From Solimonas sp041659605 (GTDB lineage Bacteria > Pseudomonadota > Gammaproteobacteria > Nevskiales > Nevskiaceae): 64,000 nucleotides of DNA. The translations under genes and the position numbers were made by a program. A model generated the notes under the pieces. The model worked only from the letters and a program-made list of their open reading frames with translations, was not told the origin of the DNA and searched no databases. Below are positions 53,520-62,882 of this stretch, piece after piece. Where the stretch lies: contig JBAZXW010000005.1 of NCBI GenBank assembly GCA_041659605.1, positions 1 through 64,000 of the forward strand, read 5' to 3'. Each line of letters opens with the position of its first letter. The stretch's first letter is position 1.

Positions 53520-54217
53520 GGCGTCTGCTCCGTCTTGGGTACGACGCCCGGCTGCGGCGGCGCCGGTGCCGGCGTTGCCGGTTTCGTCGCCGCTTCGATA
53601 TCCGCGACCCATGCCAGTACGCGCAGATCGTCGGCGTGCCCGGCCTGCTGGTAGGCGCGATAGTGGGGCAGGGCGTCCGCCGGCCGCTTGAAGTGGGCGT
53701 CGAGCAGCACGCCGTAATTGAAATGCGCCAGCGCGTAGTTCGGGTCGATCTGCAGCGCCCGTTCATAGGACAGCTTTGCACGGTTGATGTCGCCGGCTTC
53801 GCGATAGAGGATGCCGAGCCAGTTGAAGGCGACCTTGTTGTCCGGCTTCAGGCTCACCGCCTTGCCCAGCGCGCCGATCGCCGGATCGCGGCGATTCGAC
53901 TTCGCGAACATGATACCGAGGTTGACCCAGGGGCCGGCATGCTCCGGAAAATCCTTGGTCAGTGCGATGAATGCTTCCTCGGCCTCGGCAATCTGGTTGT
54001 CGCGCCACAGTTTCATCGCCGCGTCGAAGCGCGCCTGCGGGTCGCCCTTGTCCACCGGCGCTTCGGCGGGCGCTGCCGGCTTTGCGGAGTCCGACGTTTC
54101 CGGCTCGGCCTTCTTGAACAGCGAACCGCAGGCGCTCAGCGCCAGCGCCAGCGCTGCGACCGCCAGCGTGTTGCGGGCCGACCTCACCGCGTCGCGGTGT
54201 TCAGTCGAGCTTTTCAT
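53516..54217 (-). CDS. TPR-repeat lipoprotein
   Basis: 233 aa. Lipobox ALSAC-GSL after a signal peptide; then about four TPR repeats (AMKLWRDNQIAEAEEAFIAL, GPWVNLGIMFAKSNRRDPAIGAL, KVAFNWLGILYREAGDINRAKLSYERAL, YALAHFNYGVLLDAHFKRP). In size and layout it resembles the GltE-type (AglT) TPR lipoprotein of the Myxococcus Glt complex; this is comparison, not proof. Overlaps the upstream gene by 17 nt. Confidence 0.82.
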   Translation of the reverse strand: MKSSTEHRDAVRSARNTLAVAALALALSACGSLFKKAEPETSDSAKPAAPAEAPVDKGDPQARFDAAMKLWRDNQIAEAEEAFIALTKDFPEHAGPWVNLGIMFAKSNRRDPAIGALGKAVSLKPDNKVAFNWLGILYREAGDINRAKLSYERALQIDPNYALAHFNYGVLLDAHFKRPADALPHYRAYQQAGHADDLRVLAWVADIEAATKPATPAPAPPQPGVVPKTEQTP

Positions 54218-57034
54218 AATGTTCCTCGCCTTGCTCGCGCTTGCCGTAGCGCGCCGGCACCAGTTCGGCCAGCGCCTGCGCGCTGCGCGCGATCCAGGTG
54301 TCGTAGAGCCCGGTCTGGATGCGGCGCAGATTGGTTTCGTGGGTCTCGATCGCCTGTTCCTCGAACGGATAGGCCTGTTCTTCGAGCAGGAGGTCGTACT
54401 GTTCCAGCTCCAGCGCGCCGAGTTTGCGCGGGCGCTCGGACTCCATCAGCGCCTTGCCGAAGTCGCGGTAGACGCCGCCCAGCTCGAAGGTCGCCGCCGT
54501 CGTCGTCTCGGCGAAGCCGTAGCCCGCCGCCTTGCCCAGCCAGCGGATCGCCTCTTCCATCGCCTGCTTCTTACGCGGCAGGCTGCGCTCGATCGGCAGC
54601 GTCAGCCGTTGCGCCTTGGTATCGGCGGCGGCCGTGCGGCCCAGATCGAGGCTGGCCTGCGCCGCCAGTGCCTTCGAGCGCGGGCTGCGTTCGGCGCCCG
54701 CGGTTTCGTCGGCATTGACCATTTCGCGCAAGGCCTGGGTCAGGCGTGCGGTGTTGCCGCTGGCGCGGGCGTAATCGACCAGGCGGGTGCGCGCATCGAG
54801 CGCACGCTCCAGCGGCCGCGGGAAGCTCTTCACGTAGCCCTCGTACGCCGCTTCGGCTTCGCCGGCGGACTTGCCCTCGTCGAACAGCGTCGCCGCCAGC
54901 CACGCCGCTTCGCGGCGTACCTCGACGGTTTCCGTGCCGCGGCCGGCGATGCGCGCATAGGCGCGCGCGGCGTCGAGCGGCTTGCCGTTCTTCTGATAGG
55001 CGACCGCGAGCTTCTTGTCGACGTCGGCTTCGAGCGGATGTCCCGGGAACAGCTTGCGGAAGCCTTCGAGCACGCGCGCTGCGCCGGCCCAGTCCTCGAG
55101 CGCGATCAGTGCCGCGGCGCCGTCGTACTCGGCGGTTGCGCGGATCTTCGACTCCGGCGTGACCTGGCCCACGCGCAGGAAGTGGAACGCGGCGGCCTTG
55201 AGATCGTTGCCCGCGCGCGCGGCTTCGCCCTGTCTGTAGATCGATGCGGCGAGCTGTTCGATGATGTCCGCGCGCTCGGCGGACTTGGGCGAGGTCAGCT
55301 TCAGCTCCTCGGTGAACGCGGCCTCGGCCTGCGGATAGCGCGCCTGCGCGAAGTGCGCGTCGCCGGTCACGCTCCAGGCGATGCGGCGCAGGCGCCCGTC
55401 GACGATGCGATCCGCCTTGAGCACGCGCTCGGCGATGGCGATCGCGCCGTCGTAATCCTTGAGCTCGAACAGATCCTGCGCGGACTGGGTCAACACCGGA
55501 TACTTCTGCGGGTGGCCCGGGAACGTGTCGGCGAGCTTGATGCTGGCATCGATCGCCGGCTTCAGCGCTGCCGCCCGCTGCTCCGCAGGCACGTCCTTGG
55601 CGTGCTTCTGGTAGGCCAAGACCGCGGCGTGCGCCGCTTCGCCGGCGCGGCGATGCGCCGCGTAGCCGTAAGCGGTGCGGTCGTATTCCTGAGCGGCCTC
55701 GAGCGTGCGTCCGCCGTCGAGCAGGCGTCGCCGAGCAGGAAATTGACCTCGGGCAACCGCTCGTCCTTCGGATACAGCTCGATGATGCGTCGATACCAGC
55801 GCGCGGCGACCAGGAAGTCGGGCTGATTCTTCGCAGCGTCCTGCTGCGCGCGCGCGTGGTAGTGCTTCGCAAGGTCTTCGATGTGCTTGCGCAGCTCCGT
55901 CATCACTTGCGGCGTCGCCGGCTGGCCGTTCCAGTACGGTGCGGCCGGATCGTAAGTCGTCGCGTAGCGTTCCTTCTCCTGCACGACCAGATCGCGGAAG
56001 CCGCCGGCCTCGTGGGCGGCGATCACGCGGGTCTGGAAGCCCGGCGCCAGCGGCGAGGACGGATAGCGCTGGATGAAGGCGGCATGGGCACCGGCCGCGT
56101 CGGTGTAGCGCTCGCGTTCGAGGAAGGCCTGGCCGAGCGCGACGTAGACCAGCGGATAGAAGCGCGGATCGCCCTTGCTGGCGAGGTAGTCGTTCAGCGC
56201 CGGCCCGCCGCCGAGCGAAGCCAGCGACAGCGTGACGACGCGCAGCGAGTCGCGGACCAGGTCCGCCTTGCTCTTGGCGACGCGCTCGAGCGCCGGCTCG
56301 GGCTCGACCAGCAGCTCGCCGCCAGGCAGGTTGTTGTCGAGCACCACGAGGAAGGTCGCGATGGCGTCCTCGTACTTGGACTGCTTGTACTGCGACCAGC
56401 CGTACTTGTACTGCGCCGACTCGAGGAACGGAGTGCCGTCCTTGAGATCCATCACCGCCTTGTACTCGAGTTCGGCCTCCGCATAGCGGTTGCGGTAGAA
56501 CAGCAGTTCGGCGCGGCGGAAGCGCGCATCGCCGACGAGCTTGGATTCCGGATGCTTCTGGGTCAGGCGCTGCAGCGTGTCGATCGCCTGGTCGGTTTCG
56601 CCCAGGTTCTGCTGGGCGCGCGCCATCTGGTAGTGGAGGCGGTCGTTGTCCTTGCTCAGCGGGTCGGACTTCAGCAGCTTTTCATACAGGGCAATCGCTT
56701 CGCGCAGCGACTTCTCCGAGGTCTCGGTGACGCCGCGGGAGTCCTCCACCTGGACCTGGAGATCGGCCATGCGGCGCTCCGCTTCGGCCTTCGTCGCCGG
56801 GTCGGGCGCGAGTTCCAGCAACTTGCGGTAGTTTTCCAGCGCCTTGGCGGGATCCGCAGCGATCGGCTCCGAGCGGATGATCGGCAGCACGTCCACCGAC
56901 GGCTGTTCGAGCTTGCCGATGGTCTTGCCGATCGCCGGAGCGCTCTCCTTGACGACCTGCGGCGCGCAGGCGCCGAGCGCCAGCGCCGCCGCGGCGACCG
57001 CAGTGAGGCGATAACCTGGTCGTTTATTGATCAT
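54201..57034 (-). pseudogene. Large TPR lipoprotein, frameshifted in this sequence (about 944 aa if one base is restored)
   Basis: Two frames of one gene. Frame A runs from ATG 57034 (lipobox ALGAC-APQ) through TPR repeats to VNFLLGDA near 55730; frame B continues LDGGRTLEAAQEYDRTAYGYAAHRRAGE to the stop at 54201. Restoring one missing base near 55719-55729 joins them into one 944-codon TPR protein with no other disruption. Layout (lipid anchor, long TPR array) resembles GltD/AgmU-like proteins. It overlaps the previous gene's true stop by 11 nt. Likely intact in the organism; see findings. Confidence 0.82.
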
Positions 57035-58846
57035 TCATTTCGCCCTTGATCTGGCGGTCATAAAGGCGCGCGAGCGCAAAGCGCGCCTCGACGAGATAGC
57101 CATCGATCTGCCGCTTCTGGCCTTCCAGCTCGGTGATGGCCATGTCCTGCAGCAGCTTCGCCTGCTCGGCGGCCACGGTCGCGAGCTGGGTCCGCAGGCC
57201 GGCGATCCGCCTCTGCGTGGCGCGCGCGCGCTCGATCGGGCCGTTGAAGCCGGCGCCCGGCATCGACAGCTTGAGTGCGGCATCGTCACCGTTTGCGTCG
57301 GCGCGGGGTCACTGTACGTGCCCGGCGCGGACAGTTGCGTGTCGGTGCGCAGCTTGATCGGCATGCCGGCCCACGGCGGCGACCAGCCGGTGCGTGCGCG
57401 ACGCACCTGATCGTCCGGCTTGGCGGCCGGCCGTTCGCCGCTGCCGTAGCTGACTTCCACGGCGGCCAGACGCTGCGACCAGCTTTCCATGGCGCGCATC
57501 ATCATGCGCACGTCGCGGTAGTTTTTCAGGGCCTCCTGGAAGCGGTGCTCGGCGATCAGGGTTTGCAGGAAATAGGTTTCGGGCGCGTCGGGCAGATCGA
57601 GCAGCTGCCATTTCCAGCCGGCTTCGGAGTCGAGTTCGCGCCGCACGATGGTTTCGACCATGCGCCCCTGGCGGATCGAGGTCATCGCCGTGTCCATGCG
57701 CACGCGCGCCGTTTCCAGGACGTCGACCGCGCGTTCGTAGTACTGCAGCGCTTGCGTGAACGCGCCGAGACGGTCGAGCGTGAACGGGATCGCGAGCCAG
57801 GCCTCCTGCACCGCGGTGTCCATCGGATCGCGCGAGATCAGCTCGACCCAGGGCACCAACGCCCGTTTCAGGTTGTCTTCGTCGTCCTTGCTGGCGCGGG
57901 TCAGGCGGAACGCGCGCAGTCCGGCGCGCTTGAAGATGTCCTCTTCCGAGAACCCGGGACGCAGCAGCACGCCCAGCGTCGAGAACGTCGTGAACGGCGT
58001 GGCGTCGAGGTTCTCGTCGCCGACCTGTGCCTTCTGGATGCGCTCGCCTTGCGGCGAGAGCTCGGACCAGCCCAGGCCCAGCAGCGCCCGGTTGGAGAAC
58101 GGGCCTTCGACGCGCACGCGCGAGAAGATCGGCAGCGCGGTGCCGCCCTGCTTGGCCTGCAGGAAATGCCAGCCGAGACTGAGGTTCGCGCGGTCGCGCA
58201 GCGCCAGTTCCTCGACATCCTTCGGCACCAGGCGGCCGACGCGGTCAAGAACGGTCTGCCCCTGCGGCGCGCGGCCGTCGTTGATCAGCGCAACGCCCAG
58301 GTTGTAAAGGGAAAAGGGCGACTGGTCGCGCGACTTCTTGCCTTCGCCCAGGATCTCGGCCGCCGCGCCGTAGCGCGCATCGCTCATCAGCACGCGCGCC
58401 ATCAGATCCTGCCAGTCCAGCTGCAGTTCTTCGGGCAGCGTCTCGCGCATGCGCGCGAGCGTCGCGCGCGCCTCGGCGGTGTAGCCGCGCTGGTACTCGA
58501 ATTCGGCGACCCGCAGCTGGGCGCGACCGGCGTCGAGCGGATCGGTTGCGGTGGTCGCCAGATGCCGGTACAGGGCCTCGGCGCGATCGCGCATGCCGAA
58601 CGAAAGATAGTTGGCGGCCAGACGCGACTGCAGTTCCGCCGGCATGCGCAGCGGATCATTGCTGCCGGCGATCAGCAGCAGCTCGACGATCGCCGAGAAA
58701 TGCCGGTCGTTCTGGTCGAGATATTCGGCGGCGCGGATGCGCGGGTCGGTGATCGTGCCGGGCACATAGATTTCCGCCGCGCCGGCTGTTGCGGAGGCCA
58801 GGATCAGGACGGCGGCCAGCGCGCCGGTTGTCGGACGGAGGCTCAT
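57024..58846 (-). pseudogene. Secreted TPR protein, frameshifted in this sequence (about 607 aa if one base is restored)
   Basis: Frame A from ATG 58846 (GGAGG six nt upstream; signal peptide ending ASATAGAAE) carries TPR-like helices (AELQSRLAANYLSFGMRDRAEALY..) to ..SDPA near 57300. Frame B continues DANGDDAALKLSMPGAGFNGPIER to NDQ at 57024. One missing base near 57295-57304 explains the break; without it frame A becomes an Arg/Ser-rich tail unlike protein. The frame-B stop overlaps the start of the next gene by 11 nt, which supports frame B as the true C-terminus. Overlaps the upstream gene by four nt. Confidence 0.8.
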
Positions 58847-59415
58847 TGCTGCCTCCGCCACTCTTTCATGCCGGCGCGCATCTGCTCGCCGAAACGGCTG
58901 GCGCGGCTGACGCTGAATTCCAGCTCCGACTCGCGGTAATCCTTGTCGAAGATCGCTTCGTACTGGCCGGTGGTCGGCGGCGTGTCCGGTTTGGCATCCG
59001 CGTAGTGGCCGCTATAGGAGAAGCGGATGCGGTGTGGGCCGACGGCGACGGCGGTGCGCAGAACCCGCTGCGAGCTGTGCGCCGCCAGCATCGCGCGCGC
59101 ATCGTGCTCATCATAGTGATAGACGTCCGCCGGCGCGCCGTCGATCGCGACGCTGACTTCGTCGAGCAGCAGGCCGCGCACGCCGACGCTCACATAGATC
59201 GAGACCCGCTGATCCTCGGGTGCCAGCACCGCGTTCTCGACCGACTGAGCGTCGCGGCTGATGTCGAGCACTTCATCCTTGAGCGCCTGGATGGTCTGAT
59301 CCAGCCGGATCGCCCGCTCGGTGGCGTCCTGCACCTGGGCCATTGCCGCGGCCGACCAGGTCAGGAGGGCGAGGAACAGCAGGCGTGACAACCTGCGGCC
59401 ACGAATCGAGCGCAT
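58843..59415 (-). CDS. Secreted protein of the TPR/ExbBD cluster, unknown function
   Basis: 190 aa. Signal peptide (RLLFLALLTWSAAAMA-QV), an N-terminal coiled-coil region (AIRLDQTIQALKDEVLDISRDAQ) and a beta-rich remainder (VSIYVSVGVRGLLLDEVSVAIDG). It is the first gene of the minus-strand cluster and ends in a 4-nt overlap with the TPR gene. Compared to the Glt system it occupies the place of a small periplasmic/adhesin-partner protein; no family is recognised. Start ATG 59415 lacks a clear ribosome site; ATG 59463 is the alternative. Confidence 0.72.
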   Translation of the reverse strand: MRSIRGRRLSRLLFLALLTWSAAAMAQVQDATERAIRLDQTIQALKDEVLDISRDAQSVENAVLAPEDQRVSIYVSVGVRGLLLDEVSVAIDGAPADVYHYDEHDARAMLAAHSSQRVLRTAVAVGPHRIRFSYSGHYADAKPDTPPTTGQYEAIFDKDYRESELEFSVSRASRFGEQMRAGMKEWRRQQ

Positions 59416-59658
59416 GCGATCTTGAGGGGGGTCGTTATTGTCGGCGGAGTTTAGCAAATGCATCACCCGGAACACTTGCCGGGGATGTCCGGTCGGCGGG
59501 AAGGGACAGGCGGGCGGGACCGGCGGCCAAGGCGATCCGCGCGCGCATGCGGATTTCTTTGCAACGGCCACGGCCCGAACCATAATACCGCCCCTTTGAT
59601 CCCGTCCCCTGGACGGCTTCCTTTCCTGATCCTCGCGGATCGCACTCCCCGGACCACC

Positions 59659-60885
59659 GTGAACACCGACTTTCCGCGCATCCAGCGCCTGCCGCCCTAC
59701 GTCTTCAACGTCGTCAGCGATCTGAAGAAGGCGGCCCGAGCTCGCGGCGAGGACATCATCGACTTCAGCATGGGCAACCCGGACCAGCCGACGCCGCGCC
59801 ATATCGTCGACAAGCTGGTCGAGGCTGCGGTCCGCGGTACGGACTCGGACTACGTCAAGCCCGAGCACCACGACGAAGAAGGCACGCACACGCACCGGTA
59901 TTCCGTGTCCAAGGGTGTGCCGCGCCTGCGCCGTGCGATGGGCCGCTGGTACAAGAATCGCTACAACGTGGATCTCGACCCCGAATCCGAAGTCATCGCG
60001 ACGATCGGTTCCAAGGAAGGTCTGGCGCACCTGGCTTTTGCGACACTGGCCGCCGGCGACGTCGTGCTGGTGCCGAATCCGGCCTATCCGATCCACCCTT
60101 ACGGCGTGGTGCTCGCCGGTGCCGACGTGCGCCACGTGCGTCTGACGCCGGAAGTGAATTTCTTCGAGGAGCTCGAGCGCGCGATCAAGGAGACCTGGCC
60201 GGCGCCGAAGATGCTGATCCTCAACTTCCCGGGCAACCCGACGACGCAGTGCGTCGATCTGGCGTTCTTCGAGAAGGCGGTCGCGCTGTGCCGCGAGCAC
60301 CAGATCTGGCTGATCCACGATCTGGCGTATGCCGACATCGTCTTCGACGGCTACAAAGCGCCGTCGGTGCTGCAGGTGCCCGGCGCGAAGGATGTCGCCG
60401 TCGAGTTCTTCACGCTGTCGAAGTCGTACAACATGCCGGGCTGGCGCGTCGGCTTTATGGTCGGCAACCCGACGCTCGTTGCGGCGCTGGCGCGCATCAA
60501 GTCCTACCTCGACTACGGCATGTTCACGCCGATCCAGGTTGCGGCCATCACCGCGCTCGAAGGGCCGCAGGACTGCGTCGCCGAGATCCGCGACATGTAC
60601 CGGGTGCGCCGCGACGTGCTCTGCGAAGGCCTCAATGCCGCCGGCTGGATGGTCGAGAAGCCCAAGGCGACGATGTTCATCTGGGCGGAGATTCCGGAAC
60701 CGTTCAAGCACCTGGGCTCGATGGAGTTCTCGAAAAAGCTGCTCGAGGAAGCCAAGGTGGCGGTATCGCCCGGCATCGGCTTTGGCGAGTACGGCGACGG
60801 TCACGTGCGTTTCGCGCTGATCGAGAACGAACACCGCACGCGCCAGGCCATCCGCGGCATCAAGCGCATGCTCAAGAGCGTCTGA
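59659..60885 (+). CDS. alaC: Class I/II PLP aminotransferase, AlaC-type
   Basis: 408 aa. Fold I aminotransferase features: SMGNPDQPTP, IGSKEGLAHLAFATLAAGD, VPNPAYPIHPYGVVLAGADV, FPGNPTTQC, HDLAYADIVFDG, PLP lysine in FFTLSKSYNMPGWRVGF, and the C-terminal Arg in VRFALIENEHR. The sequence is closest to AlaC (glutamate-pyruvate aminotransferase making alanine) and also to aspartate-family aminotransferases next to hom. GTG 59659 is the start that fits the conserved N-terminus. Its stop overlaps hom as TGATG. Confidence 0.9.
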   Translation: MNTDFPRIQRLPPYVFNVVSDLKKAARARGEDIIDFSMGNPDQPTPRHIVDKLVEAAVRGTDSDYVKPEHHDEEGTHTHRYSVSKGVPRLRRAMGRWYKNRYNVDLDPESEVIATIGSKEGLAHLAFATLAAGDVVLVPNPAYPIHPYGVVLAGADVRHVRLTPEVNFFEELERAIKETWPAPKMLILNFPGNPTTQCVDLAFFEKAVALCREHQIWLIHDLAYADIVFDGYKAPSVLQVPGAKDVAVEFFTLSKSYNMPGWRVGFMVGNPTLVAALARIKSYLDYGMFTPIQVAAITALEGPQDCVAEIRDMYRVRRDVLCEGLNAAGWMVEKPKATMFIWAEIPEPFKHLGSMEFSKKLLEEAKVAVSPGIGFGEYGDGHVRFALIENEHRTRQAIRGIKRMLKSV

Positions 60886-62209
60886 TGAGCACTTCCGCGA
60901 AGGCCGCTGCCGTGAAAGTCGGTGTCGTCGGGCTGGGCACGGTCGGGCAGGGCGTGCTGCGCCTGCTGAAGAACAACGCCGCCGAGATCACGCGCCGCGC
61001 CGGTGCGCCGGTGGTCGTCACCGATGCGGCTGCGCGCGACCTGACGCGCGCGCGCGACTGCGATCTGGCCGGCGTGCGCCTGTGGGACGACCCGGTCCGC
61101 CTCGCGCGCGAGGCGGATGTGGATATCGTGTCGAACTGGTCGGCGGCAAGGCGGTCGCGCGCGACGTGACGCTGGCGGCGATCGCGCGGCGCAGGCCGGT
61201 GGTCACCGCCAACAAGGCGCTGCTGGCCGAGAACGGCAACGAGATCTTCGAGGCCGCGCGCCAGGCAGGCGTGGTCGTCGCTTTCGAGGCGGCGGTGGCC
61301 GGCGGCATCCCGATCATCAAGGCGATCCGCGAGGGCCTCGCCGGCAACGTCATCGACAGCGTCGCCGGCATCATCAACGGTACCTGCAACTACATCCTCA
61401 CGCAGATGACAGAGAAGGGCGAGTCCTTCGGCGACGCGCTCGCCGTCGCCCAGCGTCTGGGTTACGCGGAAGCAGATCCGACCTTCGACGTCGAAGGGGT
61501 CGATGCCGCTCACAAGCTCGCGATCCTCGCTGCGATCGCTTTCGGCATGCCGCTGTCCTTCGACAAGATCGCGCTCGAGGGCATACGCAAGGTCACGCCG
61601 GAAGACATCAAGATCGCGCAGGTGTTCGGCTATCGCATCAAACTGCTCGGCATCGCCAAGCGCTGCGGCGACGGCGTCGAGTTGCGCGTGCATCCGACGC
61701 TGATCGCCGACGACACGCTGCTGGCCAAGGTCGATGGCGTACTCAATGCGGTGGTCGTGCACGGCAATGCGGTCGGGCAGGTCGGGTTCTACGGCCGCGG
61801 TGCCGGCGGCGACGCGACCGCCTCGGCGGTGGTGGCCGACATCCTCGACGTCGCCCGCGCGCTGGCGACGGACGTGCGCCACGCAGTGCCGGCGCTGGCC
61901 TTCCAGCCGGATGCGCTGCGGTCGCTGCCGGTATTGCCGATCCGCGACACCGCGAGCCCGTTCTACCTGCGCCTGCGCGTCGCCGACGAGCCGGGTGTAC
62001 TGTCGCAGCTCACCGCGATTCTCGCCGCGCACGACATCAGCGTCGAGGCCATCCTGCAGCGCGAGCCGCGCGGCGGCGACGACGCCACGGTGGCGCTGAT
62101 CACGTCGGTGATCCCGGAGCATCGTTTCGACGACGCGCTGGCGGAGATGCAGAAACTACCGTTTGTGCGACCCGGTGTCGCGCGTTTCCGCGTCGAGAAA
62201 TTTTCCTGA
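60885..62209 (+). pseudogene. hom: Homoserine dehydrogenase, frameshifted in this sequence (about 441 aa if one base is restored)
   Basis: Frame A from ATG 60885 (overlapping the alaC stop as TGATG) gives VGVVGLGTVGQGVLRLLKNN and ends at ADVDIV; frame B continues with VELVGGKAVARDVTLAAIA.. to the stop at 62209. The junction, near 61126-61136, should read GTGGTCGAA and has one G missing. Downstream features are normal: VTANKALLAENG, the catalytic region GIINGTCNYILTQM, and a C-terminal ACT domain (LRLRVADEPGVLSQLTAIL). The enzyme converts aspartate semialdehyde to homoserine. Loss would abolish Thr/Met synthesis, so error in the sequence is likely. Confidence 0.9.
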
Positions 62210-62229
62210 CACGAGGCGGTATCCGGCAG

Positions 62230-62838
62230 GTGCGCAAACCTCTCCAGCTCGAACCGGTCACGCTCGACGGACGTCACGTCCGCCTCGAACCCGTCGAAGA
62301 GCGGCACTTTGCCGCGCTGTGCGAGGCCGGCGCCGATCCGGCGATCTGGGCCTGGTATCCGCTGCTGCTGGACCAGCCCGAGCGCATGCGCGAGCACTTC
62401 GACGAAGCGATCGCATGGCAGCGCCAGGGCAAGGCACTGGCCTTCGTCCAGGTCGACCGCGCGAGCGGCCGCGTCGCCGGCGCAACGCGGCTGGTGATCA
62501 TGTCGGCGCCGCACTATCGCGCCGAAGTCGGCTGGACCTGGCTCAATCCGGCGTTCCAGCGCACGGCGATCAACACCGAGGCCAAGTACCTGTTGTTGAC
62601 GCACGCGTTCGAGACGCTGAACCTGCTGCGCGTCGAGTTCAAGACCGATGCGCTCAACCTGGCGTCGCGGCGTGCGCTCGTGCGCATCGGGGCGGTCGAG
62701 GAGGGCACGCACCGCAGCCACATGATCACCGAGACCGGCCGCATCCGCGATTCGGCGTATTTCAGCGTCATCGAGCGCGACTGGCCCGCGGTCAAGCTGC
62801 GCCTTGAGGCACGTCTGGGCCGCGCCGATCCCGCATAA
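62230..62838 (+). CDS. GNAT-family N-acetyltransferase (RimJ/RimL-like)
   Basis: 202 aa. Layout matches RimJ/RimL-type GNATs: VTLDGRHVRLEPVEERHFAAL at the start, GWTWLNPAFQRTAINTEAK (acetyl-CoA loop region) and VEFKTDALNLASRRALVRIGAVEEG near the end. Possible substrates are protein N-termini or small amines. GTG 62230 is the start; it lies 20 nt after hom and 44 nt before thrC, so it is inside the threonine operon by position, though its role there is unclear. Confidence 0.85.
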   Translation: MRKPLQLEPVTLDGRHVRLEPVEERHFAALCEAGADPAIWAWYPLLLDQPERMREHFDEAIAWQRQGKALAFVQVDRASGRVAGATRLVIMSAPHYRAEVGWTWLNPAFQRTAINTEAKYLLLTHAFETLNLLRVEFKTDALNLASRRALVRIGAVEEGTHRSHMITETGRIRDSAYFSVIERDWPAVKLRLEARLGRADPA

Positions 62839-62882
62839 ACTCTTCTGTCTTCGAACTGCTGTTCATCCTGTCGAGAACTCCC

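Noticed and set aside
54201..55619. Treating the TPR fragment as an independent gene starting near 55619
   Set aside because: It starts mid-repeat without a ribosome site or signal peptide, and fuses in frame to the upstream portion if one base is restored.
59416..60834. Extension of the minus-strand secreted protein up to 60834
   Set aside because: The extension only mirrors the alaC coding sequence; a proper signal peptide begins at 59415.
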